Counted from the stretch's first letter, positions 18,419-29,019 are shown. The stretch: DNA of 64,000 nucleotides from JAGVSZ01 sp963716855 (GCA_963716855.1 CAVQUV010000032.1:1-64000), one strand, 5' to 3'. Program-made: numbers and translations. The notes: generated from the letters alone by a model not told the origin.

Positions 18419-19302
18419 TCAGTTCTCCTCTGCACGGAAGCGGAACGTGCGCTCGGCCGCGCCGAGCCGCGCCGAGTCCTTGGTCGAAAGACCCCAGTGG
18501 TCGATGCGGTTCGGCGGCCACTGCCAGTCTTCGGGTCCGCCGACCCGGTAGGTGTCGTCGACCTCCTGCACCTCGGCGGTGTACTCGACCACCGCGCCAA
18601 AGGGCGCGATGAAGTACGCGAAGACGTTGTTCCCGGGGCCGGTGTCGCCCCGGACCCCACGCGGGCGCGAGACCGAGATCGCGCAGCCGCCCGACGCCGC
18701 GCATCACGGCATCCAGGTCGGCCATTTCGAATGCGACGTGATTCAGCGAGGCGGTTTCCGCCTGCGCGAACGCGAGCGCGTGATGCTTCCGGTTGCAGCG
18801 CACGAAGGTCATGTGCCGCGTGCGGTCCGACACGGCGAAGCCGAGGCCGTCGGTGGTGAAGCGCGCGCACGCCTCGCGGTCGAGCGAATTGAGGACGACA
18901 TGCGTGAGCTGGACCGGCGTCTCGGGACGGGCGATCGCAGCGACCGGCTCGCGATCCGCAACGAATCGGAACACCTGTCCCTCCGGCGCGTTGACGAAGA
19001 AGCCGCTGGGGGCGCCGGGCTCGTCGAACGCCCCGACGCGGTCCGACGCAGGTGTCCCGGCGGCCGCGACCCGCGCATGCACGGTCGCGATCTCGTCTTC
19101 CGAGCCGGAGAACGTGATGGCCGCGGCCCGCGGGGCGGCGGTTTCGGTCAGCGAAACGAGGTATGGATGGTCGCCGGCGCCGCGGAGAAACGAGGTGCGT
19201 CCGCGCCGGCCCGCGTCTGAGGTAGTCCCCCTACGCGTCGCGGAGGAATTCAACCGCGGCGTGGCGCCCCGGCAGCTCGAGCTCGACGCTCCGTAGTCTC
19301 AT
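18419..19302 (-). CDS. VOC-superfamily (extradiol dioxygenase-like) protein, frameshifted
   Basis: Two-module vicinal-oxygen-chelate protein of about 290 residues. It starts MRLRSVELELPGRHAAVEF and, after a frame change near 19230, continues SFLRGAGDHPYLVSLTETAA, then VQLTHVVLNSLDREACARFT, RHMTFVRCNRKHHALAFAQA and ASLNHVAFEMADLDAVMRGV. After a single extra base at about 18641 come GPGNNVFAYFIAPFGAVVEY and DWQWPPNRIDHWGLSTKD. The metal ligands expected in this class are the H of THVVLN or NHVAFE and the final E of FGAVVEY. It may be a ring-cleavage dioxygenase or a glyoxalase-like isomerase. It leads the operon with Bug receptor 2. Confidence 0.78.
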
Positions 19303-19332
19303 GGTGAGCGCGCATCTTACCTGCAGCAGATG

Positions 19333-20374
19333 CTACAAGGGCCCGAGCGGCGCCTCGTCCATCAGCGCGATCTGCTCTTTCAGTTCCAGGATGCGATCCT
19401 GCCAATAGCGCTGCGTATTGAACCACGGAAAGGCGGCTGGGAAGGCGGGGTCGTCCCAGCGCCGCGCGAGCCACGCGGAGTAGTGAATGAGGCGCAGCGT
19501 GCGCAAGCCTTCGAGCAGGTGCAGCTCGCGCGGATCGAAATCGTGGAAGTCCTCGTATCCTGCGAGCACGTCGGCGAGCTGCCGCGTCATCGCTCCCCGG
19601 TCTCCGGAAAGCAGCATCCACAGATCCTGAACGGCAGGTCCGGTGCGGCAGTCGTCGAAGTCGACGAAGTGCGGGCCGTCGTCGGTCCAGAGCACGTTGC
19701 CCGCGTGGCAGTCGCCGTGCAGGCGCAAGCTGCGGACGTTCCCCGCGCGCTCGAAGCAGCGCGCGACCCCGGCGAGCGCGAGATCGACCGCGCTCGTCCA
19801 CGCCTCGGTGAGATCCGCGGGAACGAAATCGTGCGCGAGCAGCCACGCGCGCGGCTCGCGCCCGAAGCTTTCGATGTCGAGTGCAGGCCGTTCCGCGAAG
19901 GGGCGAATCGCACCCACGGCGTGGATGCGGCCGATGAAGCGCCCCATCCATTCGAGAGTGCTGCGGTCCTCGAGCTCGGGAGTGCGGCCGCCCCGGCGTG
20001 GAAAGACGGCGAAACGAAAACCGCCGAACTCGGAGAGCGTCCTCCCGCCCGCAAGCGCAAGCGGCGCGACCACGGGAATTTCCCTCGCGGCGAGCTCGGC
20101 CGCGAATGCGTGCTCCTCGAGAATCTGCGCGTCGGTCCAGCGGCCCGGGCGGTAGAACTTCGCCACCACCGAAGCCGCCTGTGGTTCCGCCGGAGCTTCG
20201 AGCCATACCTGGTAGACGCGGTTCTCGTAGCTGTTCAGGGCGAGCAGACGCCCGTCGCCCGCGAATCCCGCGCTGGCGAGCGCGTCGAGAACGGTGTCGG
20301 GGGTCAGCCCGGAGTAGGGATGCGACCCCGCGGCGGTCGGCTGCGCGGGCGGGGTTCCCGGGCGGCGCGCTCAG
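19333..20374 (-). CDS. SrkA/YihE-like serine/threonine (stress-response) kinase
   Basis: Aminoglycoside-phosphotransferase-fold kinase of about 340 residues. It shows HPYSGLTPDTVLDALASAGF, LALNSYENRVYQVWLE, VVAKFYRPGRWTDAQILEEH (ATP-binding Lys and Glu), LRLHGDCHAGNVLWTDD (catalytic loop HGDCHxGN), FVDFDDCRTGPAVQDLWMLL (metal DFDD) and LIHYSAWLARRW. This matches SrkA (RdoA), which protects against stress-induced death in E. coli. The start is unclear. The frame is open up to the TGA of the zinc-ribbon gene but has no ATG or GTG. A CTG overlapping that TGA (20374), with one frame change near 20350, gives the most natural N-terminus. Confidence 0.82.
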
Positions 20375-20628
20375 AGCCTCCCCGCCCGCATCAGGTGCCA
20401 CCCGACGCCGTTGCAGAACGGGCACGGGCGCGATTCGAACACGCCGGTCTGCTCGCACGACGTGCAGGTTTTCCAGCCGACCTCGCGGGTCGCGGCCTTG
20501 TACTCGCCGCGGCAGCGCCGGCCGTTGGGGCTGCGCCCGCAGCGCTGGTTGATCGTCTCGGTCCGGTAGGTCACTGCGTGGCACAGCGAGCAGACGCCCA
20601 CCGGCCGCAGCTTCTTCGTCAACAGCAT
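20371..20628 (-). CDS. small cysteine-rich zinc-ribbon protein (85 aa)
   Basis: AGGAGG precedes ATG 20628. The product has four cysteine pairs: CSLC, C-8-C in RCGRSPNGRRC, CTSC and CPFC (as in CNGVGWHLMRAGRL after PCPF). The pattern resembles a DnaJ-type zinc ribbon, and the first part (KKLRPVGVCSLCHAVTYRTE) is basic. It probably binds two zinc ions and RNA or protein. I do not recognise a named family. It lies between the RRM gene and the kinase on the same strand, and its stop is next to the proposed kinase start. Confidence 0.65.
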   Translation of the reverse strand: MLLTKKLRPVGVCSLCHAVTYRTETINQRCGRSPNGRRCRGEYKAATREVGWKTCTSCEQTGVFESRPCPFCNGVGWHLMRAGRL

Positions 20629-20654
20629 CGTTCCTCCTGTCTCCGTCGGCCCGA

Positions 20655-20690
20655 AACGAAGAACCCCGACCTTGCGGGGCTCCGTGGTGC
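20655..20690 (-). terminator. weak hairpin between the RRM and zinc-ribbon genes
   Basis: On the minus strand CGGGG and CCCCG arms (20664-20668 and 20675-20679) enclose a six-base loop, and the sequence then reads TTCTTCG. The stem is only five pairs and the T-run is interrupted, so this is a weak terminator or attenuator downstream of the RRM gene. Confidence 0.35.
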
Positions 20691-20741
20691 GGGTAGTTCG
20701 GGACGCGCGGAGATCAGAAAAATGACTATACGCCGACTCGG

Positions 20742-21018
20742 TCAGCGCCGCCGCGAGCGGCCGCCGCCTCCGCCCACGAAGCTGCGCGCCTCGTTCACGC
20801 GCAGCGGCTGGCCGTGCAGATCCTTCCCGTTGAGGCCCGCGATCGCGGCGAGCGAGTGCTGCTTCCCCGGCATCTCGACGAACGCGAATCCCTTCGACGT
20901 GCCGGTAAACATCTCGCGCTTCACCTCCGCCGATTTCACGTCGCCGAACGCCTTGAAGAGGTCGATCAGCTCGGCCTCGGTGGCCTGCGGGGCGAGATTG
21001 CCTACGAAAATCTCCATT
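20742..21018 (-). CDS. RNA-recognition-motif (RRM) protein, cyanobacterial Rbp-like
   Basis: About 91 residues: a single RRM (MEIFVGNLAPQATEAELIDL, then FGDVKSAEVKREMFTGTSKG with RNP1-like KGFAFVEM and RNP2-like IFVGNL) and a short glycine-arginine tail (RSFVGGGGGRSRRR). Such proteins are cold- or stress-inducible RNA chaperones. AAGGAGG lies eight bases before ATG 21018. It follows the DEAD-box helicase gene by 24 bp on the same strand, a common pairing, so the two are probably co-transcribed. Confidence 0.9.
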
Positions 21019-21042
21019 GCGTCCTCCTTGATGAATCCGTGG

Positions 21043-22846
<1,804 letters not shown>

Positions 22847-23108
22847 CTGGATCTCCTGAGCACGGCCTGCTGCGGCTACACGCCGTCAGAACCGGTTCAG
22901 GCAGATGCGATTACTGATTGATGAGATCGGGGAGTTCGAGAACAACCGCGAGGGCCCGACGCGAACCGGATGAAAATGCGTCGGTGGCTTGGGTAAGCAC
23001 TATACAGGGTTTCCGCCCGGGCGGCGGACGGTAAGCGCAATCCCGCGCAATTCGTTACACCCAGGGCGCGGCTTTCCCGCTACGACGGACAAACAAGGAC
23101 TCATCGCG

Positions 23109-23357
23109 ATGACCAGACTGATCTCTCTTCTTTCCGCAGTTGCATTCGCCGTGGCCAGCGGCACGACGTTCGCGCAAGGCGCACCCAAGTCGACCGACGC
23201 GCCGGGTGCTCCGGCGAGCTCTACCGCACCGGCACAGGCCCAGGACGGGAAGCAGGCCCAGCCGAAGGCGAAGAAGACCAAGAAGGCGAAGAAGCCGAAG
23301 TCCACGACGGCTCCGCAGGCCGCGCCGGAAGCCGCGCCGGGCGGCGCCGCCAAGTAA
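23109..23357 (+). CDS. small secreted lysine/alanine/proline-rich protein (82 aa)
   Basis: Signal peptide MTRLISLLSAVAFAVASGTT ending AFA-Q, then a disordered stretch of Ala/Pro/Ser and a basic block (PKAKKTKKAKKPKSTTAP) to the stop. No domain was recognised. Similar Lys/Ala-rich periplasmic proteins are common and uncharacterised in Burkholderiales. It stands alone, divergent from the helicase gene, with a 262-bp shared upstream region that shows no clear regulatory motif. The basic block suggests binding to an anionic partner. Confidence 0.6.
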   Translation: MTRLISLLSAVAFAVASGTTFAQGAPKSTDAPGAPASSTAPAQAQDGKQAQPKAKKTKKAKKPKSTTAPQAAPEAAPGGAAK

Positions 23358-23436
23358 CGGGCCCCGGGAAGAGGAGCCGGCACCCCGGTACCGCATCCCC
23401 TAGAATCGCCCGCCGATACGTTCCCGGGAGCAGACC

Positions 23437-23949
23437 GTGGCGCCGACGAAGAAGGTGGTGAAAAGCAGCGTCCCCGAGACCGGCGGACCCTTCAACCTCG
23501 GTGTCACCTACGGGCCGCTGCTGTTCGTCTCGGGCCTGCCGCCGTTCCGGGAGGCCTACGCGCGGCAGATGCGCGAAGCCCGCGCGCGCGGGGAGAAGCC
23601 GCCGCCGTACGTCCCCGAGCCCTTCGACGAGCAGGTGCGAGTCGTGATGGACCACGTGAAGACGGTCGTCGCGGCCGCCGGCTCGAACATGGATTGCCTG
23701 CTCAAGGTGATCGTCTGGCTCAAGGATCAGACCAAGGCGGAAGCGTTCGATCGCATCTACCGGACGTACTTCTCGTCGACCGAGACGTTGCCGGCACGCA
23801 CCCGGATGCAGGCCGGCCGCACGCCGATGGATTGCGAGCTCGAGGTCGAGGCGATCGGCTACATCCCGGGCGCGGCTTGGGGCGCACCGCGGCAAACGCA
23901 GCGTGCCGCGAAGGCTCGGAAGAAGGTCGCGAAGAAGCGCAAGAAGTAA
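23437..23949 (+). CDS. RidA/YjgF-YER057c-family protein with basic tail
   Basis: GTG 23437. The RidA fold is visible: GPFNLGVTYGPLLFVSGLPP, then DHVKTVVAAAGSNMDCLLKV, IVWLKDQTKAEAFDRIYRTY, PARTRMQAGRTPMDCELEVE and AIGYIP. The Arg of PARTRMQ is the usual substrate-carboxylate ligand of enamine/imine deaminases. Two additions are unusual: an insert after LPPFREAY (RQMREARARGEKPPP) and a 25-residue Lys/Arg tail (RAAKARKKVAKKRKK). The tail could bind nucleic acid or ribosomes. A precise function as deaminase is inferred only from the family. Confidence 0.82.
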   Translation: MAPTKKVVKSSVPETGGPFNLGVTYGPLLFVSGLPPFREAYARQMREARARGEKPPPYVPEPFDEQVRVVMDHVKTVVAAAGSNMDCLLKVIVWLKDQTKAEAFDRIYRTYFSSTETLPARTRMQAGRTPMDCELEVEAIGYIPGAAWGAPRQTQRAAKARKKVAKKRKK

Positions 23950-23954
23950 CACTT

Positions 23955-23980
23955 CGGACGCCCCGCGCGGACGCCCCGCG
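23955..23980. repeat. 13-bp perfect direct repeat (two copies)
   Basis: The unit cggacgccccgcg occurs at 23955-23967 and 23968-23980, followed by a decayed third copy. It lies between the convergent RidA-like and infA genes. No function is implied. Confidence 0.5.
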
Positions 23981-24089
23981 CGGTCGCCCCAATCGTCCGC
24001 GCGCCCGCCATCGCCGGCCCTGGCGGTCAACGACCTCAACGCCGGCGCCTTCGTGTGGCGCGAGCGCTAGGGCGCCGCGCGAAACGCCA

Positions 24090-24365
24090 TCAACGCTTCC
24101 AGGGCTGCCCGGGCCGGCGCGCCATCGGGGCGCCCCCGGGACGCTCGTCCTTGTGCCGGAAGCTGATCCGACCCTTGGACAGGTCGTAGGGGGACATTTC
24201 GAGCGTGACCTTGTCGCCTGCGAGAATGCGGATGCGATGCTTGCGCATCTTTCCGGAGGCGTAGGCGGTGACTTCGACGCCGTTCGCGAGCGTCACGCGA
24301 AAGACGGTATTGGGGAGCACTTCGTTGACGACGCCCTCCATTTCGATCATCTCTTCCTTTGACAT
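24090..24365 (-). CDS. infA: translation initiation factor IF-1
   Basis: Complete S1-type OB-fold protein: MSKEEMIEMEGVVNEVLPNT, FRVTLANGVEVTAYASGKMR, KHRIRILAGDKVTLEMSPYD and LSKGRISFRHKDE. It binds the 30S A-site during initiation. The usual protein has 72 residues. Here about 18 extra residues (RPGGAPMARRPGQPWKR) follow, a basic extension seen in second infA copies of some betaproteobacteria. It stands next to a cold-shock gene on the same strand, away from the ribosomal-protein operon where infA usually is, which suggests a stress-type paralogue. Confidence 0.93.
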   Translation of the reverse strand: MSKEEMIEMEGVVNEVLPNTVFRVTLANGVEVTAYASGKMRKHRIRILAGDKVTLEMSPYDLSKGRISFRHKDERPGGAPMARRPGQPWKR

Positions 24366-24465
24366 CGGGGTTCCTCAAAGGCGAAACACGCCCTGCCCGG
24401 CCGCACGAGCCGCCGGGCAAAGCGCAAGACGGATGTAGGGCCGCACGCGGCGGCCCGGGAACCGG

Positions 24466-24672
24466 CTAGAGAACCTTGAGGTTCGTCGCGGAGACCCGGC
24501 CGTCGCGGCCGCGCTCCGTGTCGAACGAGACTTTCTGGTTCTCGCTGAGGCCGGTCAGGCCGGCGCGCTCCACGGCGGAGATGTGCACGAAGATGTCCTT
24601 CGCGCCGTCGTCCGGTTGGATGAAGCCGAAACCCTTGGTGACGTTGAAGAACTTTACGGTGCCAGTCGACAT
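24466..24672 (-). CDS. cold-shock domain protein (CspA family)
   Basis: 68-residue cold-shock protein with the two RNA-binding motifs as KGFGFIQP (RNP1) and DIFVHISAV (RNP2), starting MSTGTVKFFNVTKGF and ending VSATNLKVL. It binds single-stranded RNA or DNA and prevents structure at low temperature. GGAGG lies seven bases before ATG 24672. The 240-bp divergent region upstream is long enough for the extended leader typical of csp mRNAs, though I could not identify a cold-box. infA follows on the same strand. Confidence 0.95.
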   Translation of the reverse strand: MSTGTVKFFNVTKGFGFIQPDDGAKDIFVHISAVERAGLTGLSENQKVSFDTERGRDGRVSATNLKVL

Positions 24673-24913
24673 GGTTTTCCTCCAATCTGGCGTCGCCGCG
24701 CCCGATATTGGGCAACGGCATCAGAGATCCGATCGGGGAAGACCAACGAGAGCGCCCGGAGGGGGCGCGAAGGACTAGCCGAGACGAATTCGATATGGGG
24801 AGTATGGGGGCACCCAGCCTTCTCTGCAAGGCCGGCGCTGGAGGACGGCCTCCAAAGTCCGCGCCCCTGCAGTATTCTGACGGGCGAGCCCTCCGTGCGA
24901 CCTCGCGCCGCCC

Positions 24914-25195
24914 ATGAGCCACAAGCACGAACAGTTCCTGCGCGCCATCTTCCACGACCCGATCAGCGGGAACATCCACTGGCGCGAGGTCGAGTCGCTG
25001 CTCCGTCACCTCGGCGCGAAGTTCGAGCAGACCTCGGGCGCGACCGTGCGCGTCGTGCTGAACGGCTTCGACGGGACCCTGCACCGCCCGCACCACAGCG
25101 GCACGCTCGACCGCCAGGGCGTCAGGGCCCTGCGCGAGTATCTCGCGCACGCCAAGGCGACCCCGTCGCTGTACGAGGAAGGACGAAAGGCGTAG
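24914..25195 (+). CDS. HicA-like mRNA interferase fold protein without HicB
   Basis: 93 residues: FLRAIFHDPISGNIHWREVE, SLLRHLGAKFEQTSGATVRV and TLHRPHHSGTLDRQGVRALR. The order (W-E/DVE-LL--LGA, then RPH, then the final helix) is that of type II toxin HicA-like double-stranded-RNA-binding folds. No HicB antitoxin gene is adjacent on either side, and solitary copies of this type are frequent in proteobacteria. It may be a housekeeping paralogue rather than a toxin. The catalytic His would be in the HRPHHSG segment. Confidence 0.75.
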   Translation: MSHKHEQFLRAIFHDPISGNIHWREVESLLRHLGAKFEQTSGATVRVVLNGFDGTLHRPHHSGTLDRQGVRALREYLAHAKATPSLYEEGRKA

Positions 25196-25238
25196 CGGCT
25201 CAGGCACCGTCGCCGAGCCCACGGCCCGGCCGCGGACC

Positions 25239-26012
25239 TTACTGCGCCGTCCAGCCGCCGTCGACGACCAGGCTCGTTCCGGTCACGAGCGAGGCCGCGG
25301 GCGAGGCGAGGAACAGCGCGGCGGAGGCGACCTCGTCCAACGTGCCGAGGCGGCCGAGCGGGATGCGCTCGTGGACCCATTTGGAGAACTCGGGCTGCGC
25401 GAACATCGGCGCCGTCAGCGGCGTCTCGATGAACGTCGGCGCGAGCGAGTTGACGCGGATCCCGTGCGGCGCGAGCTCCAGCGCCATCGCCTTCGTCAGA
25501 CCTTCGAGCGCGTGCTTGGTGAGGCAGTAGACGGAGCGGTTCACCGCGCCGACGTGGCCCATCTGCGACGACACGTTGATGATCGCGCCGCCACGGGTGC
25601 GGCGGTCCGCGGTCGCAAGCATCCTGCGCGCGCCCGCCTGGGCGACCAGGAACGCAGCCCGCACGTTCAGATCGAGCAGGCGATCGAGATGTGCTTCGCT
25701 GACGTCGACAAAGGGTTCGGGGATGTTCGTGCCGGCGTTGTTCACCAGAACGTCGAGCGCGGCCATGTCCCCGATCACGCGCGCCACGGCGCCGGAGTCG
25801 GTGACGTCGCACGCGATCGGCACCGCGCGGCCCCCGGCCGCCCGGATCGCTTCGGCCGCCTGTTCCAGCTCACCGCCGCTCCGCGCGAGCAGCCACACCT
25901 CGGCGCCCGCATGCGCGAGTGCGTCGGCGATGCTGCGGCCGAGGCCGCGCCCGGCGCCGGTGACGAGCGCTGCGCGGCCCTCCAAACTGAAGCGCGCTGA
26001 CGCGTCGCTCAT
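25239..26012 (-). CDS. short-chain dehydrogenase/reductase (SDR)
   Basis: 257-residue classical SDR: cofactor loop VTGAGRGLGRSIADALAHAG, CDVTDS, VLVNNAGTNIPEPFVDV, active-site IINVSSQMGHVGAVNRSVYC with YCLTK (Tyr and Lys), PHGIRVNSLAPTFIETPLT and C-terminal GTSLVVDGGWTAQ. The Arg in GRGLG with a later CDVTD suggests NAD(P). The substrate is unknown; the nearest relatives are 3-oxoacyl-ACP- or gluconate-5-dehydrogenase-like. It follows the Sel1-like gene on the same strand by 15 bp. Confidence 0.9.
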   Translation of the reverse strand: MSDASARFSLEGRAALVTGAGRGLGRSIADALAHAGAEVWLLARSGGELEQAAEAIRAAGGRAVPIACDVTDSGAVARVIGDMAALDVLVNNAGTNIPEPFVDVSEAHLDRLLDLNVRAAFLVAQAGARRMLATADRRTRGGAIINVSSQMGHVGAVNRSVYCLTKHALEGLTKAMALELAPHGIRVNSLAPTFIETPLTAPMFAQPEFSKWVHERIPLGRLGTLDEVASAALFLASPAASLVTGTSLVVDGGWTAQ

Positions 26013-26026
26013 GCTGCGGCCCCCGT

Positions 26027-26944
26027 TTACCGTTCCTTGTCGACGGTGTACTTCGCCCCGCCCAAGCCGTCGGCGACGAAGACGATGTGCACGACGGCCT
26101 CGGCCCCGCACACGTCGAACGTCCAGCGCTCGCGCCACTCCCCGCTCATGAGGTACGCGGTCTTCAGCTCGGGAACGGCCAGCGGCAGCCAGATCGGCTT
26201 GTTGACCGGTCCCACGCGTTGCGCACGCACGGGCTTGACGGCGGTGCAGCCGCTCTTCGCTTTGTCCTTTTCAGCCGCTGCGGCCTGCGCGATTTTTGCC
26301 GCGGCGGGAATCGCTTCGTCGGCGAGCCGCACCGTGACAAGCGTCGGTCCGATCGCGTCGAGCTCGCCCAGGGCCTTGCGCAGGCCGTCGAAGAGTGGCG
26401 GGCGCTTCACGAACTTGTCCAGCAGCGCCTCGGCGCGGCCGCGGTTGCCTTCGCCGACGTTATCGGCGTAGAACCCGGCGAGTCTCAGCGTTGCTTCGAG
26501 GTGTCCCTGCTGCGCGGCCTTGCCGAGCATGTCGTACGCGTTCATCTCGTCCTCGCGCCCGCTGATCGGCCGCGCCGCAAGCGCCTGGTAGCGCTGCGCG
26601 TCCAGCCGGCCCTGGGCGTCGATGAAGTTCAGCTCGGGCCTCTCCACCGTCAGCGCGTAGACGAGGAACTGGCCGTCCGCGATCCCTTTCGCGGCGGCCT
26701 TTTTTGCCCAATCCTCGCCGGCGCGGGCGTCCTCTTTCGTTCCCGCGCCCTGGAGATAGCCGCGCGCGACCGGGGCGAATGCCCGCTCATCGCCTGCCTC
26801 CGCGGCGGCCCGGAACTCGCGGAAAGCGGTGGCGGCGTCGCCGCGCTTCACCGCGGCCACGGCCCTGTCGTAGTCGGCGTGCGCGGTGACGGCGACCGCG
26901 ACGAGCGCGAACGCGGCGCTTGTCAGGAATCGGATTGGTGTCAT
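26027..26944 (-). CDS. secreted Sel1/TPR-like repeat protein
   Basis: 305 residues with a signal peptide (MTPIRFLTSAAFALVAVAVT, cleavage after AHA). Sel1-like repeats follow: YDRAVAAVKRGDAATAFREF, ERAFAPVARGYLQGAGTKED and AYDMLGKAAQQGHLEATLRL. The C-terminal domain (KPIWLPLAVPELKTAYLMSG, VVHIVFVADGLGGAKYTVD) has two likely disulfide cysteines (SGCTAV, FDVCGAE). Probably periplasmic, mediating protein contacts. It is upstream of the SDR and divergent from Bug receptor 3. Confidence 0.78.
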   Translation of the reverse strand: MTPIRFLTSAAFALVAVAVTAHADYDRAVAAVKRGDAATAFREFRAAAEAGDERAFAPVARGYLQGAGTKEDARAGEDWAKKAAAKGIADGQFLVYALTVERPELNFIDAQGRLDAQRYQALAARPISGREDEMNAYDMLGKAAQQGHLEATLRLAGFYADNVGEGNRGRAEALLDKFVKRPPLFDGLRKALGELDAIGPTLVTVRLADEAIPAAAKIAQAAAAEKDKAKSGCTAVKPVRAQRVGPVNKPIWLPLAVPELKTAYLMSGEWRERWTFDVCGAEAVVHIVFVADGLGGAKYTVDKER

Positions 26945-27062
26945 GGTTCTCGCGGTCGATTCAATAGACCTGGACCGGATGGTAACGCGAGCGCGCGAGA
27001 CTGCTCGCGAGACTGCACAAACACCGGACCAGTGGTTAACTACCGGCGGAGAGTTCCCTCCC

Positions 27063-28037
27063 ATGCGCCGCCGCACCTTCCTCGCCTCGACTTCCGTCCT
27101 CGCCGTTGCGCCGCGTCTCGCGTTCGCGCAGGAGCGATTCCCGTCGCGGCCGATCACGCTCCTCGTGCCCTTCGACGCCGGCGGCGGGCTCGACCTGCAC
27201 GCGCGTGCGGTCGCCCCGGTGCTCGAGCGGCTGCTCGGCCAGCCGGTGGTCGTCCTCAATCGCCCGGGCGCGGTTGGCGCGATCGGCCTGATGTGGGTGC
27301 TGCAGCAGGCCAAGCCCGACGGCCACACCATCGTGGCGGCGCCGCTATCGATCATCACGATTCCCGAAGTGGACAAGCTCTTCGGCCGTCCGCCGCGCTT
27401 CACGACCGCCCAGTTCGCGCCGCTCGCGCTGCTCTCGACCGAGCCGCTGGTCATCGTCGTGCAGGCGACGAGTCCCTGGCAGACGGTCGGGGACCTCGTC
27501 GAGGAGGGCCGCAAGCGCCCGAACGGGATTACCTACTCTTCGGCGGGCAACTACGGCCCCTCGCACATCGCGACCGAGGCGTTTGCGGGCGCCGCGAACG
27601 CGCGCTTCCTGCACGTGCCGTACACCGGGTCCGCACCGTCGCTGAACGCGCTGGTCAGCGGCACGGTGGATTTCTACCTCTCGCCGCCGTCGATCGCGAT
27701 CGCGCAGTCGCGCGGACGCCGGTTCCGCGCGCTCGCCGTCACGAGCGCGAAGCGCCACCCCGAGCTGCCTGAAGTGCCCACGCTGATCGAGGCGGGCTTC
27801 GACGTCGAGGCGCCGAACTGGTACGGGCTCTTCGCCGCGGCCGCCACGCCGCCGGGCGTGCTCGCGGCACTGCGCGCGGCGCTCGACGCAATGGCGACCG
27901 ACCCGCAGTTTCTCGAAGGCATGGCGAAGATCCGCACGCCGGTCGACTATCGCAACGCGGCGGGCTTCGCCGCGTACCTGGCGCAGCAGACAAAGCTGCT
28001 GGGAGCGACGGTGCAGCGGATCGGGAGGGTCGAGTAG
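27063..28037 (+). CDS. Bug/TctC-family solute-binding protein 3
   Basis: Intact 324-residue receptor with a twin-arginine-like leader (MRRRTFLASTSVLAVAPRLA). Core motifs are FPSRPITLLVPFDAGGGLDL, VVVLNRPGAVGAIGLMWVLQ, PDGHTIVAAPLS, ARFLHVPYTGSAPSLNALVS and EVPTLIEAGFDVEAPNWYGL. The Tat-like start is unusual for this family, which mostly uses Sec signals, and would imply folding before export. It is convergent with Bug receptor 4 with only 12 bp between stops. No transporter membrane subunits are near. Confidence 0.92.
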   Translation: MRRRTFLASTSVLAVAPRLAFAQERFPSRPITLLVPFDAGGGLDLHARAVAPVLERLLGQPVVVLNRPGAVGAIGLMWVLQQAKPDGHTIVAAPLSIITIPEVDKLFGRPPRFTTAQFAPLALLSTEPLVIVVQATSPWQTVGDLVEEGRKRPNGITYSSAGNYGPSHIATEAFAGAANARFLHVPYTGSAPSLNALVSGTVDFYLSPPSIAIAQSRGRRFRALAVTSAKRHPELPEVPTLIEAGFDVEAPNWYGLFAAAATPPGVLAALRAALDAMATDPQFLEGMAKIRTPVDYRNAAGFAAYLAQQTKLLGATVQRIGRVE

Positions 28038-28049
28038 GCGCGGGCCGGC

Positions 28050-29019
28050 CTACGAGTCGATCTTCAGCCGCTTCTCCTGAATCAGCTTCATCCACATCTC
28101 GCGATCGCGCCGCACGAGCTGCGCAAACGCTTCCGGGTTCATCGGATAGGGCTCCGCGCCCAGATCCAAGAGCTTGGCCTGGACATCCGGCTGCTCGACC
28201 GCGCGTGCGATGTCGGCAGCCACGCGGTCGACGATCGCGCGCGGCGTGCCGGCCGGCGCGAACACGCCGTACCAGGAGCTGACGTCGAAACCCGGCAATC
28301 CGGACTCGGCGACGGTCGGAAGGTCCGGCGCGGCGCGCGCCCGCTTCGCGCCGCTGGTGGCGAGCAGGACCAGCGTGCCCTGCTTCGCGTGGCTGAAAGC
28401 GGCCGAGGGCAGCGGATCGAAGACGACCTGGACCTCGTTCGCGAGAAGCGCTAGCAGCGCGGGGCCGCCGCCCTTGTAGGGAATGTGCACCATGTCGATG
28501 CCCGCCATCGACTTGAAGAGCTCCGTCCCGAGATAGATGCTCGTGCCGGACGAGCCGTAGTTGAGCTTGCCGGGCTGCGACTTGGCGAGCGCGATCAGCT
28601 CCGCGGTGCTCTTGACCTTCGTCGCCGGGTTGACGGCGAGCAGGTACGGCGCGATCGCGATCGGCGAGATCGGGCTCGAAGTCCTTGAGTGGATCGAACT
28701 TCGCAGTGGGCAGCGTGACCGGGTTGATCACGTGCGTCGTCGTGGTTCCGATCTGCAGCGTGTAGCCGTCGGGTGGGGCGCCTTTCACGTACTCGGTGCC
28801 CACGACGCCGCTGCCGCCCGGCCGGTTCTCGACCAGCACCTGCCGACCCCAGAAATCGGACAGCTTCTGCGCGACGGTGCGCGCCAGGATGTCGCTCGCC
28901 CCGCCGGGCGCGTAGGCGGTGACGATCTTGACCGGCCGGGCCGGATAGTCCTGCGCGAGCGCGGGAACGCAGGCTGTGGCAAGCAGCGATGCGAGCGCGA
29001 CGTGGGCGCGGTTGATCAT
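28050..29019 (-). CDS. Bug/TctC-family solute-binding protein 4, one frameshift
   Basis: ATG 29019, with AGGAG 12 bases upstream; a GTG at 29031 is an alternative. Signal peptide INRAHVALASLLATACVPAL then AQDYPARPVKIVTAYAPGG, VLVENRPGGSGVVGTEYVKG and PDGYTLQIGTTTTHVINPVT. One extra base at about 28671 breaks the frame. Past it come DMVHIPYKGGGPALLALLAN, DLPTVAESGLPGFDVSSWYG and KLIQEKRLKIDS. It lies 43 bp downstream of a class II aldolase gene on the same strand, so the pair may handle one substrate: uptake plus aldol-type metabolism. Confidence 0.9.

Noticed and set aside
17148..19253. Single 701-residue VOC-Bug fusion protein
   Set aside because: A strong Shine-Dalgarno and signal peptide start the Bug gene at 18416. 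The VOC part ends properly at 18419 after one frame correction.
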